Made by a program: the position numbers and the translations under genes
Shown: piece after piece, positions 42,618 through 51,921 of the stretch
How positions within the stretch are numbered: the first letter of the stretch is position 1
Layout: each line of letters opens with the position of its first letter
NCBI RefSeq assembly: GCF_020165985.1
Contig: NZ_JAIUKZ010000015.1
Span: 682,001 to 746,000 of the forward strand
Source of the DNA: Bacillus sp. RAR_GA_16
Lineage (GTDB): Bacteria > Bacillota > Bacilli > Bacillales > Guptibacillaceae
DNA length: 64,000 nt
Direction: 5' to 3'
Notes under the pieces: generated by a model
Seen by the model: only the letters and a program-made list of their open reading frames with translations
Databases searched by the model: none
What the model was told of the DNA's origin: nothing

Positions 42618-44058
42618 TTATTCCTTAATGTTTGTATTTTTATAAGAACGGTAAGAATACCAATTTAGAAGTTCTTCTCCGTTTGCTTGTTCAATATCTT
42701 TCACTTTGAATTGTTTCCCAGCAAAGCTTGATAAGATTGATACTTTCACTGTCGTTAATTCCTTAGGATGTTGAAGAAACGTGGTATCTAACTCCATTGA
42801 TTGAATGTTCTTTCTCGGAACATATACACGCGTTTTTGAAATTTGTCTAAATTGCAGTAAAGCCACATCTTTCGTTACGCCCCATGCCGCATCACGATAA
42901 TGAACAAAACCAGCAACGCAGCAGATTGGCAACAATACGAGTGAATAGGAACCATATGGTACAAGATAGCTCACAATCCCTACTGGAACTAAAACCGGTA
43001 GCAGAAAGCGAAACATATAACGTTTTCTTGCTCTTACTGGTAAGGAAGAACATTCTTCATGAATGGCCATCTCAGGTAGGATTTCCCCTAATAATGTTTT
43101 CACTCGTTTTCGTTTCACCAGCGGAAATAGGATTGTTGAGAATTGTTCTTCTTTTCCACCGCCCCCGCCACTTTCTACGTATAGCACTGAATATCCAAAT
43201 GGCTGGCGTAGCAGTCCTTCCACAATGCGAATCGCCTGAATACGATGAACAGGAATGGTTAGCTGGCGCTTTTCAAGAATTCCTCGGTTGATGATTAAGT
43301 CATCACCTTGACGTGTCAAAACGAAACCACCGTACTTTAGGACTGTCCCAATGACCGAGAGAAACCATGATATCAGGAGGAAGAAGGCAACTGCAACTAA
43401 TAGCAATGGCACAGTCGCATCCATTACTCGCTCTGTAACACTTTCGTAGAAACGATTCTGGTATAAAATCATCTACTTGAGAAGATATTGCCGCTACAAA
43501 AGAAAGAACAACTCCAATTCCACCAGAAGTTGACGCAGTTATCAATAATTCACGCCCTGAAAGCCGATAAGTAAGTGACTGTTCTTCTCTTTCTTCTACT
43601 ACATTATTCGTTATAGCATTACGTTTTAGGGAAAGCTCACTTCTCAGTGATTCAGCATTGGCTCGTGTTAAAGCTGATAACACCACTTCGGGTTCTCCAC
43701 CGCCCCCAGCGGTTTCAATTTGAACTTTCACGAGTCCAAATGCTCGCTGGATGATACCTTGTGATAAATCGATGGATTGTATTCTTTCTCTAGGTATGAA
43801 TCTCTTTTTACGGAATATAAACCCCTGATGGATTCTTAACTCATCATGTTCAACTTGATATGTATAAAAGATCCAACTAAGGATTCCATTTCCTACGGTA
43901 AATAGGAGCATTAGTCCAATGATGACAAAGTGCCACCAGGAATAACCGTTCCCGCCTCCTACAAATACGAAAAAAATGAGCGGAAGGGCAGCTTCTCTGG
44001 CATACCTTATTACTGATAACAGCATTGCTACTGGGTGCAGGTGCTTTTTCTCAGACAT
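42618..44058 (-). CDS. ydbT: Membrane protein with bacterial PH domains, YdbT; one apparent +1 frameshift
   Basis: About 479 residues with paired membrane helices and PH-like (bPH2) repeats, recognised by RFIPRERIQSIDLSQGIIQR, QLTIPVHRIQAIRIVEGLLR and VYVPRKNIQSMELD. The first frame ends in unrelated residues after SSQVDDFIP; the second frame continues RFYESVTERVMDATVPL. One extra base at 43454-43458 (GATTC for GATC) explains it; without it the join is DDFIPDRFYESV. The start ATG 44058 overlaps the ydbS stop. YdbS/YdbT pairs are linked to tolerance of membrane-active compounds in some bacilli. Intact after correction. Confidence 0.88.
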
Positions 44059-44545
44059 CTTCTTCCGCCACCCTTGCAAGAACCGAAATACGATTTCGTA
44101 ATTCATCAGCAATGTCGTTAGAAAGTGCTGGAATTTCATGTGTCGTAGCCGCAGTAGAAATGGTAACGGATGAGAGACGATAGGCTCTAAGCAATGGCCC
44201 TTGTCTTGTATCAACATGCTGAACGCGAACCATTGGAATTAGCGTGCGCTTCACAATAATGACGCCGTGTTTCAGCTCAATTTCGTGTTCAGTCACCTCG
44301 TATCTCCACTTTTTCCAACGAAGCTTTGGTAGTAGCCATGTTTGAAGAATGACAAATAGAAGAGCGAGTACGCAACCGATCGCTAAGCTCCATATAGGCA
44401 GAGGGCGAACGATGAAATGAACAACGAATAGTCCACTTAAAAGAACAATGGCAAATAAAGAAAAAAAACCGCCTGTAATTTGCCATACTTTTAGTCCTTT
44501 AGGATCAATTCGCTTAGAAGGTTCCAGTCGCATTCGTTTCCTCAC
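44051..44545 (-). CDS. ydbS: Membrane protein with bacterial PH domain, YdbS
   Basis: 164 residues: two membrane helices (about 20-70) followed by one bPH2 domain with VIIVKRTLIPMVRVQHVDTR and LLRAYRLSSVTISTAA. Partner of ydbT, which overlaps its stop codon by 8 nt. Conserved next to ydcA and acpS in Bacillus; here the cobalamin-sensor genes lie between ydbT and ydcA. Confidence 0.9.
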   Translation of the reverse strand: MRKRMRLEPSKRIDPKGLKVWQITGGFFSLFAIVLLSGLFVVHFIVRPLPIWSLAIGCVLALLFVILQTWLLPKLRWKKWRYEVTEHEIELKHGVIIVKRTLIPMVRVQHVDTRQGPLLRAYRLSSVTISTAATTHEIPALSNDIADELRNRISVLARVAEEDV

Positions 44546-44669
44546 TTTCTATGATTAAACTTGAGTTTATTTAAATAATTATATCATTCTTAAGTTTCTC
44601 CTTCTATTCCTCTGCTTTAAATGAGTGAGAAATAAAAATATTATTGGGAGAAGTGGATTCAAATTAAAA

Positions 44670-44697
44670 AAGGCTTGAGCTTTTTCAGCTCAAGCTT
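44670..44697. terminator. Hairpin between ydbS region and the following gene
   Basis: AAGGCTTGAGCT-TTTTC-AGCTCAAGCTT with an A run on the left, giving a T run for the minus-strand gene at 44710-45603. Confidence 0.85.
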
Positions 44698-44709
44698 CAT
44701 TCATACTGA

Positions 44710-45603
44710 TTAAAAATGCTTTGTTAAAGAAGGGCGTTCAGACTCTCTCATACTGATGATTTCTCTTTGTTGATGATCCCATACAGATAATATTTTCGTT
44801 TCTGCATGATAAAAAGTTAAATGTTGATCTGAGCATTGAACAAGCTCACCACTTGGAATTGGGAACTTTTCCTGACATCCTGTTTTTGAACAGATGTACA
44901 CAAGCTGATCACTCTTCCCAGTTCTTCTATTAATGCCATGAACGATTAAATAACCGTTCCAGGAATGAATGGTTCGTGGAGAGAAATCGAGCTTAAAGGT
45001 ATGTTTAACCTGGTACGTATCATCAAGAAGAAGGACTTGATCCTGGTAAGAAGCAGAAATCGATAAAGCAGCAACATAAATGCCTTCTTCAGCTACCATC
45101 ATGTTTACTGGCGAATAACCGGTTTCTAAGGGAATCACTTTTTTACCAGAATCATCAAACGTTGTTAAAAGGGCTTCATCCCCTTCCACATGATAGGAGG
45201 ATACAAGAAGTTGGTTCCCTCTTCGTTTCAAATCACAAAAGATTCCATTCACATGCCACTGATGCGTTATGCGTGGATCTTGCTTTGAAAATTCATAAAT
45301 CCACCCGTTCCATTCTTCGCCCTCACAAGCGATGCAAATAGTTTCAGGGTATTCATAAAAACTTGGTTTGCCATTTACTTGGAACGTTCTCAATTGAGCA
45401 AGGCTGTGAACAAAGACATAAACCTCGACATGGTTAGGCGAAAGTTGCTTGGTGAACCAGTAGTTTTGGTTTGAGTCCCTCACAACATTTGAAAAACCTT
45501 CTTCACTTGCAATTGGTAGTTTGGGTACATTGACCCGCTCAGATGTTTGGGTGCGCTTATGTCCATCAGATTTTAGTGCTTTGTTCCCTTGCTCAAACGG
45601 CAT
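44710..45603 (-). CDS. Hypothetical protein, possibly a beta-propeller
   Basis: 297 residues from ATG 45603 (MPFEQGNKALKSDGHKRT), 8 nt after GGGAG. The body has repeated short strands with aromatic and Gly/Asp turns (NQNYWFTKQLSPNHVEVYVF, ISASYQDQVLLLDDTYQVK, LTFYHAETKILSVWDHQQRE), as in six-bladed propellers. No signal peptide or membrane helix, and two Cys near the middle. I do not recognise a named family. Confidence 0.7.
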   Translation of the reverse strand: MPFEQGNKALKSDGHKRTQTSERVNVPKLPIASEEGFSNVVRDSNQNYWFTKQLSPNHVEVYVFVHSLAQLRTFQVNGKPSFYEYPETICIACEGEEWNGWIYEFSKQDPRITHQWHVNGIFCDLKRRGNQLLVSSYHVEGDEALLTTFDDSGKKVIPLETGYSPVNMMVAEEGIYVAALSISASYQDQVLLLDDTYQVKHTFKLDFSPRTIHSWNGYLIVHGINRRTGKSDQLVYICSKTGCQEKFPIPSGELVQCSDQHLTFYHAETKILSVWDHQQREIISMRESERPSLTKHF

Positions 45604-45949
45604 CCTAAACTCTCCCTTCATAATCAGCTGCCTTTTTCCATTGAGGCAAATAGGAAAAAGGATAGATGTTAACAACCGATCCTTGCTGTTATTACTAGTT
45701 TAACAAACAATTCGTCAAGGGGGTATTGGGAAATACCAATAACTTTCGTAGGATTATTAGGCTGATTTGTTTCCTACTTTCCCAAGTATCGTTTCTCCTT
45801 ATAGTACTTTACTCCTCACCATATCTATTGAAGGATGTTCGATTCATGATCACTCGTCCTTTCTGTGTTGCTCCAAATGGACAAGTTTAACCTTGACAGT
45901 CACCATTCCCTGCATAACAATGAGTACGAATCCATTTATAATAGGAAGG

Positions 45950-46600
45950 ATGAGAATCCGCTTGGCACGTAACCACGATGAGTATATTCAACACCTATTC
46001 GGAAATGAAGACGAAGCACTGCACTCAGTCAATGAAAGTATTCGTAGAAATGGTATGCCTGCTATCTCAGTTAAACCAGAGGTTGGACGCTTTCTCTCTT
46101 TACTTGTCCACATAGCCAAGCCTCGAAACGTAATGGAAATTGGAGCCCTTGGCGGCTATAGTGGAATAATGCTTGCTAGCGCACTTGATAAAGAAGGCTC
46201 ATTAACTTCTCTTGAATTAGAAGAATCGTATGCAAATGTAGCCAAAGATAACTTGACTCGAGCAGGCCTTGGCGACAAAGTAAAATATGTCATTGGTCCC
46301 GCCCTCCAAAACATGGATTCTTTACATAGCGCTGGGCAGCAGTATGACTTTTTCTTTATTGATGCTGATAAAGTAAATTATCCAAATTACTTTCAAGCAG
46401 CGTTAAAATTAGCTACACCAGGAGCGGTAATCGTAGCAGATAACACACTTCAAGGTGACAAGGTTATGGATGAAAATGACACAAGTGAAAGTGTCGAAGC
46501 GATACGTACATTTAACAAGCAAATCGCGTCAGATGAAAGAGTGGAAGGGATGCTCCTTCCCCTATGTGATGGACTAACGGTTTGTAGAGTGAAACCTTAG
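45950..46600 (+). CDS. O-methyltransferase (YrrM/COMT-like)
   Basis: SAM-dependent methyltransferase of class I, about 216 residues. SAM-binding VMEIGALGGYSGIMLA, acidic motif LTSLELEESYANVA and metal site FFIDADKVNYPNY are those of metal-dependent catechol-type methyltransferases. The start is uncertain: ATG 45950 has AGGAAGG directly against it, TTG 45962 lies 12 nt from it, and ATG 45920 has none. Substrate unknown. Confidence 0.85.
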   Translation: MRIRLARNHDEYIQHLFGNEDEALHSVNESIRRNGMPAISVKPEVGRFLSLLVHIAKPRNVMEIGALGGYSGIMLASALDKEGSLTSLELEESYANVAKDNLTRAGLGDKVKYVIGPALQNMDSLHSAGQQYDFFFIDADKVNYPNYFQAALKLATPGAVIVADNTLQGDKVMDENDTSESVEAIRTFNKQIASDERVEGMLLPLCDGLTVCRVKP

Positions 46601-46610
46601 CTTACAAAAA

Positions 46611-46646
46611 GAAAGGAAGCAGAGCGATGCTCTGCCTCCTTTTTTT
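46611..46646. terminator. Bidirectional terminator between the O-methyltransferase and acuI
   Basis: AGGAAGCAGAGC-GAT-GCTCTGCCTCCT with A and T runs on the two sides. Confidence 0.9.
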
Positions 46647-47634
46647 AAAACGCAACAATTGTTCTTCCACGAACTTTTCCCTTTAAAATATTTCGTAATA
46701 CATCAGGTAGTTCGTCAAGCGTAATTTCGTTTTGTATTGCCTCAAGATGCTCAGACGGCTTGTATTCATCAGCGGCTTTCTTCCAAATTTCTTTTCTCTT
46801 TTCCATCGGGCAGTAAACAGAATCAATTCCAAGTAAATTAACCCCTCTTAATATAAATGGAAACACGGTCGTTGGAACCTTAGGACCACCTGTCAGACCA
46901 CTAACAGCCACAGCACCGCCGTACATCGTATTACTTAGAACTGCCGCCAGCGTATCTCCTCCCACTGGATCAACGACGCCTGCCCATTTCTGCTTCCCAA
47001 TTGGTTTAAATCCTTCTGGTGCGACTTCTTCTCTACTAACAATCGTTGTTGCACCTAACTCTTTTAAATAGTTATGCTCAGATTCTTTCCCTGTGCTTGC
47101 GGCTACTTCATAGCCTTTTTTCGCAAGAATAGCAACGGCCATACTTCCTACTCCACCAGTAGCACCCGTTACAAGAACCGTTCCTTTTTCAGGAGTAACT
47201 CCTGCCTGTTCGAGCTGATAAACAGAAAGTGCTGCAGTGAACCCTGCTGTACCGTATACCATTGCTTCTTTAAGAGACAGCCCATCAGGTAGTGGGACAA
47301 TCCAGTCAGATTTTACTCTAGCATATTCGCTAAAGCCACCGTAATGAGAGACACCTAGCTCATAGCTTGTAACAATGACTCGGTCGCCTTCCTGCCAATC
47401 TGGATGATCCGATTCAGCTACAACACCGGCTAAGTCAATTCCTGGAACATGGGGATAGTTTTTTACGATATTGCCTTTTGGATGTGCTGCTAATCCGTCT
47501 TTATAATTTACGCTTGAATAATGCACTTTGATTAGTACGTCACCTTCAGGAAGGTCTTCCTTCATTCGTTCCTGAACCGCTATTCGTGTATCGTCTTCAA
47601 TTTTGTCGACTACTAACGCTTTAAATTTATCCAT
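46645..47634 (-). CDS. acuI: Acrylyl-CoA reductase family quinone oxidoreductase (AcuI/YhdH)
   Basis: Zinc-free MDR-family NADPH oxidoreductase, 329 residues from ATG 47634 (MDKFKALVVDKIED), 9 nt after GGAGG. NADPH loop LVTGATGGVGSMAVAILAKK near residue 155; HVPGIDLAGVV and GVVDPVGGDTLAAVL are AcuI/YhdH features. AcuI reduces toxic acrylyl-CoA to propionyl-CoA. It is divergent from a TetR gene with a shared operator. Confidence 0.88.
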   Translation of the reverse strand: MDKFKALVVDKIEDDTRIAVQERMKEDLPEGDVLIKVHYSSVNYKDGLAAHPKGNIVKNYPHVPGIDLAGVVAESDHPDWQEGDRVIVTSYELGVSHYGGFSEYARVKSDWIVPLPDGLSLKEAMVYGTAGFTAALSVYQLEQAGVTPEKGTVLVTGATGGVGSMAVAILAKKGYEVAASTGKESEHNYLKELGATTIVSREEVAPEGFKPIGKQKWAGVVDPVGGDTLAAVLSNTMYGGAVAVSGLTGGPKVPTTVFPFILRGVNLLGIDSVYCPMEKRKEIWKKAADEYKPSEHLEAIQNEITLDELPDVLRNILKGKVRGRTIVAF

Positions 47635-47687
47635 TTTCAAACTCCTCCTTAAGCTCTCTTTCGGAACAAGCTTAACAGAAATTATTC

Positions 47688-47697
47688 TGACCGGTCA
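47688..47697. promoter_or_regulatory. Probable TetR-type operator between acuI and tetR
   Basis: TGACCGGTCA, a perfect 10-bp palindrome in the divergent intergenic region, of the kind bound by TetR repressors that control acyl-CoA genes. Assigned by position. Confidence 0.55.
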
Positions 47698-47764
47698 ATT
47701 AATCTGAATTCTTTAACCATACATCAAATTTATGTATAATAAGCTCAGTAAGGAGAGGAATACA

Positions 47765-48349
47765 ATGAATCGTAAAGCAGAGTTGAAGCGACAACAAATC
47801 ATTAAAGCAGCTTATCAAGCCGTTTCTGACAAAGGTTACGAAGCTGTGACACTACAAGATATTGCGAATTATGCCAATGTAAGTAAAGGCGTCCCGAATT
47901 ATTATTTCGAAAATAAAGAGGACGTTCTTGCGCATCTTCTCGCTCAAATTACGGAACGAATATATAAGAAAGAAAAAGAAGCGGTTGAAAAAGAAACTTC
48001 TGTCCAGGAGATGCTTCAAGCTTATATTAATACCGTCTTTGTGAGTCCTGAAGAAAACGAAAAATTCTACCGTGTTTATTTAGATTTTCTAGCACAGGCT
48101 ACAAAGAACAACCGTTACCGTGAAATTAACGCACGCTTTTACCAAAATTGCGCTTCTATTTCTAAGGAGATTTTAACCCAGGCGAGAAAAGAAAATGTCT
48201 TTGTCATCAACGATTTTGAAACGGCTAGTCGTGCCATTCGTACGATGATTGATGGGTACATGATTCAATGGATGATGACAGGAGATTACGCCCAGCATCG
48301 TTCCTATAAACAGGCATGTTATCAAGCCATCACCACCTATTTATCCTAA
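47765..48349 (+). CDS. TetR/AcrR-family repressor
   Basis: 194 residues from ATG 47765 (MNRKAELKRQQIIKAA), after AAGGAGAGG. N-terminal helix-turn-helix (VTLQDIANYANVSKGVPNYYF), C-terminal ligand domain of BetI-like type (EEMLQAYINTVFVS-like, IRTMIDGYMIQWM). Divergent from acuI, which it probably represses through TGACCGGTCA. Confidence 0.88.
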   Translation: MNRKAELKRQQIIKAAYQAVSDKGYEAVTLQDIANYANVSKGVPNYYFENKEDVLAHLLAQITERIYKKEKEAVEKETSVQEMLQAYINTVFVSPEENEKFYRVYLDFLAQATKNNRYREINARFYQNCASISKEILTQARKENVFVINDFETASRAIRTMIDGYMIQWMMTGDYAQHRSYKQACYQAITTYLS

Positions 48350-48717
48350 TGCGGCTCATTATTTGATAGCCGCATTTTTTCAATCCATTCGACCTCTTCT
48401 CCATTCGGGCCAATAGCATAAGCGACCTGTGTTCCGTGTAGCGTGTAGCGCTCTACTTTAGTAAACACTGTTCTGTATTCTCGTAAAAACCGCTCAAGAT
48501 GATCTATTTCAAAAGCAAGGTGACCAGATAGCCTGACCGGAAGACTTCGTGTTGTTACCTCTTCAATCAGTTCTACCATCATCCCATTTTTCTTTAGAAA
48601 TGCTGCCCTTTCCTCATTCGAACAATACGTCTCTACCTTAGTAAAACCTAATTTCTCATAGAAAGAAACCGACGTTTGGAGATCAAGTACGTTAATCGCA
48701 GCGTGATGAAACCTCAT
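48346..48717 (-). CDS. VOC-superfamily (glyoxalase-like) protein
   Basis: 123 residues, one VOC unit of paired beta-alpha-beta-beta-beta modules: MRFHHAAINVLDLQTSVSFY, GHLAFEIDHLERFLREY, YAIGPNGEEVEWIEKM. Metal-binding His and Glu positions are compatible with a lyase or dioxygenase. It overlaps the QueA paralogue (ATGA). Function unknown. Confidence 0.85.
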   Translation of the reverse strand: MRFHHAAINVLDLQTSVSFYEKLGFTKVETYCSNEERAAFLKKNGMMVELIEEVTTRSLPVRLSGHLAFEIDHLERFLREYRTVFTKVERYTLHGTQVAYAIGPNGEEVEWIEKMRLSNNEPH

Positions 48718-49724
48718 TTACTCACTCCTAGTATTAGATTAACATCACCAAACTCATGCCAGAGATACTTCTCTTGTATGGCGATCTCATAGGCTTTATC
48801 CAACTTTTCCTTTGATACAAAAGCAGAAAGCATATCTAAATGGCTAGCTTCTGGTTCATGAAAACCAGTGAGTAGTCCATGAACAGCCTGAAGTTTCGTT
48901 TGGGAACGTATGTATAGGTTTGTCCACCCTTTACCTGAGTTCACTTCAGTATCAAATGCAGACTCAAGAGCACGAACAACGGTTGTTCCCACTGCGATAA
49001 CTCTCCGTCCCTCTTTTATTGCTTTATTTACAGTGTGTGCCGTTTTTTTAGGAATCGTATATTCTTCCCAATTTTCATATGGATTTGGAGACCAATTCTC
49101 CTGAAGCAAGTCACTTATTCCAGTATGAAGTGTAAGGTAGACAAGATTCACACCCAATGCTTCTAATTCAAAAAGCATTTTACATGTAAACGCTCGACCA
49201 GCAGAAGCCATCTCTACAGAACCAGGAGCCGAACTATAAACCGTTTGATACACTTCAAGTGGCCATGGCTCATGAATATATTCATAGCGAATTGGCTCTC
49301 CAATTTGATAAATATCATTTAGTAGTTCCGTTCCTCCTTTTGAAAAAGATAAATGATCATAAGCTCCCGCATTTTTCCCAATCAAGGCGCATAATGATTT
49401 CGAAAACCAAATCGTTTTGCCACTTTCTGCTACACCTTCAGCTACAATAACAGCCCACTTCTTATCGCTTATCCTTCTCGCAAGCCGGATAACCATTTTC
49501 TCTCCTTTTTCGGTAACTCCCTTTAATTCCGCAGGCAACGTACGACTATCATTGAAGACGAGAACATCTCCTTCATGCAAGAATGAACCTAGCTCGTGAA
49601 ATTGAGTGTGCCTTACTTCTTCTCCATCTAGAACCATCATCCGAACATCGTCTCTACATCCAGATCGATGTTCAGGCGGGACATTCGCGTGAAGCACTTC
49701 AGGTAAGCAAAAACGGTTTCCCAT
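48714..49724 (-). CDS. Divergent QueA-family (S-adenosylmethionine:tRNA ribosyltransferase-isomerase) paralogue
   Basis: 336 residues related to QueA, which makes epoxyqueuosine on tRNA: VLVFNDSRTLPAELKG, YTIPKKTAHTVNKAIKEGRR, IAVGTTVVRALESAF and LTGFHEPEASHLDMLSAFV match the family. The canonical PTAGLHF segment reads ASAGRAFTCKMLFEL, so this is probably not the housekeeping enzyme. It lies in an overlapping operon between an SDR and a VOC protein, not with tgt or ruv genes. A changed substrate is inferred. Confidence 0.8.
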   Translation of the reverse strand: MGNRFCLPEVLHANVPPEHRSGCRDDVRMMVLDGEEVRHTQFHELGSFLHEGDVLVFNDSRTLPAELKGVTEKGEKMVIRLARRISDKKWAVIVAEGVAESGKTIWFSKSLCALIGKNAGAYDHLSFSKGGTELLNDIYQIGEPIRYEYIHEPWPLEVYQTVYSSAPGSVEMASAGRAFTCKMLFELEALGVNLVYLTLHTGISDLLQENWSPNPYENWEEYTIPKKTAHTVNKAIKEGRRVIAVGTTVVRALESAFDTEVNSGKGWTNLYIRSQTKLQAVHGLLTGFHEPEASHLDMLSAFVSKEKLDKAYEIAIQEKYLWHEFGDVNLILGVSK

Positions 49725-50440
49725 CAAGATCCATCACCATCCTTTAAGCGTTGAGCTTCCACTCTCACACCTGTATCATTCGATTCCGCTAAATGAAGAA
49801 AGACATTTGTTACATTCTCAGGTCGTTCCAGTAAATAATCACAATCTGGTACTGCTTTCTCATGCATCTCTGTGTCCATTTCACCGGGATCGACCATATT
49901 TACTCGAACGCCTGACCCACTTAACTCATCAGCCCACGTCTCTGTCATACCTTCAAGCGCAAATTTTGAAATACCATATGCGCCCCATCCTGCATAGCCT
50001 GTGCCTCCAGCTTCCGAAGTAACATTAATGATGGATCCTTTTTTCCTTCGGATCATTCCAGGTAGGACGCGTTTCGTTACAAGAAACGGCCCTTCAGCAT
50101 TGACCCTCATGACTTCTCTAAATTCAATTGGCGAATAATCCAGTAAAGACGGAATTGGAGATGGGCCTAGGTAAGATGCGTTATTGATAAGAACATCAAT
50201 ATTTCCATAAGCATGCTCCGTAATCGAAACGAACCGTTCAACTTCTTCTGTTTTTGACGCGTCTGCAACGATCGCGATCACTTCTGCACCCTTTCCAATC
50301 AAGGCATCTCTCACTTGTAAGAGCTCCTTTTCTCCCCTTGCACAAATTGAAAGGCGGTAGCCTGCATCAGCAAAAGAAAATGCGAGTGCTTTCCCAAGTC
50401 CTTTGGACGCTCCTGTAATCATCACCGTTTTCTCTATCAT
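49724..50440 (-). CDS. Short-chain dehydrogenase/reductase
   Basis: 238 residues, classical SDR: TGASKGLGKALAF cofactor loop, LINNASYLGP, catalytic Ser in IINVTSEAG, and Tyr-x3-Lys in WGAYGISKFALEG. It leads a three-gene operon with the QueA paralogue (start overlaps its stop) and a VOC protein. Substrate unknown. Confidence 0.88.
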   Translation of the reverse strand: MIEKTVMITGASKGLGKALAFSFADAGYRLSICARGEKELLQVRDALIGKGAEVIAIVADASKTEEVERFVSITEHAYGNIDVLINNASYLGPSPIPSLLDYSPIEFREVMRVNAEGPFLVTKRVLPGMIRRKKGSIINVTSEAGGTGYAGWGAYGISKFALEGMTETWADELSGSGVRVNMVDPGEMDTEMHEKAVPDCDYLLERPENVTNVFLHLAESNDTGVRVEAQRLKDGDGS

Positions 50441-50673
50441 TCTTTCCTCCCCTTTCTTTTTCCTATTTCTAGTTTATCGAGACAAGGAAAAGTAGGCTTC
50501 GGGGATTCGTTGTAGAAAGAGCTACTGAATAAGTCCTGTATCCTTGCGAAATTTCTACACCTTTTGACTGAGTGACGGAATAGGAAACATCTACATGAAA
50601 TGAATAGCCCCTCCAAGATTAGGATAAAACCCGATAGAACGGACACGCTAAGCTCATGTAAGGAGGAGATTTT

Positions 50674-50784
50674 ATGGCAAAGGAAAAAAAGCGTGGCATG
50701 AAGAAAGAACTCTCTCAGGCAGTAGAGCATGCCAATGAAACAAAACCTTCAACGAAACAAAGAAGCAAAAAAATCACAGAATAA
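50674..50784 (+). CDS. Small basic hypothetical protein
   Basis: 36 residues (MAKEKKRGMKKELSQAVEHA then NETKPSTKQRSKKITE) with AGGAGGAG 8 nt upstream and a terminator right after. Highly charged, no Cys, no membrane helix. It resembles small spore-associated or YfhD-like proteins of bacilli only in general composition. Confidence 0.7.
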   Translation: MAKEKKRGMKKELSQAVEHANETKPSTKQRSKKITE

Positions 50785-50808
50785 AACCGGGCCTGCAGGC
50801 CCGGTTTT
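50783..50808. terminator. Bidirectional terminator between the small gene and uvsE
   Basis: AAAACCGGGCC-TGCA-GGCCCGGTTTT; perfect stem, overlaps both stop codons. Confidence 0.95.
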
Positions 50809-51773
50809 ACTTTATTTTAAATGTGGAAGCGTCAATGAGCTCGATATCGCTCCGTTTCTTAATGTTTTCCATTAATTGAAATAAAGCCGCATCCTTTTGC
50901 TTTGCTTCAATCATACAATCGATTTGACCGGTACTTCCTTTTACGCTATTTAAGAAGGAGAAAAACCAATCAACATCTACATAATCAGCATGACTTCGAA
51001 ATTCTTGTTCACTTTTAGGTGATGAAATATGCATCTTCACAGGGAGTGGAGAGTTTCGCCACGTATCTACCACTCTCCCCCAGTGCGCTTCCCACTCTTT
51101 CGTTTCATGACAAGCCAGGTGGTGATGATAGTCAAAAACCATCGGAACATTTAGTTTCTCGCATAAATAAAGGGTGTCCAATAGAGTAAATGTCGTGTCA
51201 TCATTCTCTAAAATAATGGTTTCTTGTATTTTCTTTGGGGTATACATCCAATTATGGATAAAGCGCTCTAGAGACAATTCTTTGTCATCATAACCACCGC
51301 CCACATGAAGTACACACCGATGAGTCGAATCGATTCCCCATACTTTCAAGAAGCCTGACGTGCAATGCGAGCGTTTGAACAGAAGCCTGTAGAATTTCTT
51401 TTTTAGGAGAATTCAGTAACACAAAGTGATCAGGGTGAAAGTCAATCCTCATTTTTTCTTTTCTTGCAAACTCACCTAATTCTTTTAATTCTTTCTTTAG
51501 TGGGGTTAAATAGTCCCATCCTTCGAGTGCCTCATGGTTGGCAAGAGGAATTAAGCGTGAACTTAGTCGAAAGAAATGAATGTCATTCCCTTTGTTATGC
51601 TTTAAAAGTCTGAGGCAATTTTCAAGATTTGATTTAGCGATTCGTTCGAGCTTACGTATCGCGGCCTCTTTGTTTTTGATTTTCTGAAATTGAGCGTAAG
51701 TCATCGTCTGAGACGGAGAGCTATTTATAAGTTCTGTACTCATGGCTACATAGCCTAGTTGAATGATTGTCAT
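50807..51773 (-). CDS. uvsE: UV damage endonuclease UvsE; one apparent +1 frameshift
   Basis: TIM-barrel endonuclease that nicks DNA 5' to UV photoproducts. From ATG 51773 (MTIIQLGYVAMSTELI) after AGAGGTGA. The first frame holds FFRLSSRLIPLANHEALEGW, RIDFHPDHFVLLNSP and ends after HVRLLESMG. The rest, THRCVLHVGGGYDDKE and VPMVFDYHHHLACHET (metal His/Asp/Glu), is in the next frame. One extra base in GGAATCGATTCG near 51327-51336 explains it: deleting it restores GATC and joins LLESMG to the second part. The exact base is ambiguous because two candidate sites adjoin. About 321 residues, normal length. Confidence 0.9.
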
Positions 51774-51921
51774 TTCGTTCTCACCTCTCAAAAATCTTTT
51801 TATTAGGCTGTCCATTTCACTCTTCATCCATGAGAAATATCTTCCGGTCGATTAGGCATGAAAGCGTGGTACAATAGACGTAATACCTGGATGCGGGTAA
51901 TAATGAAAAAGGGGTAATTGT

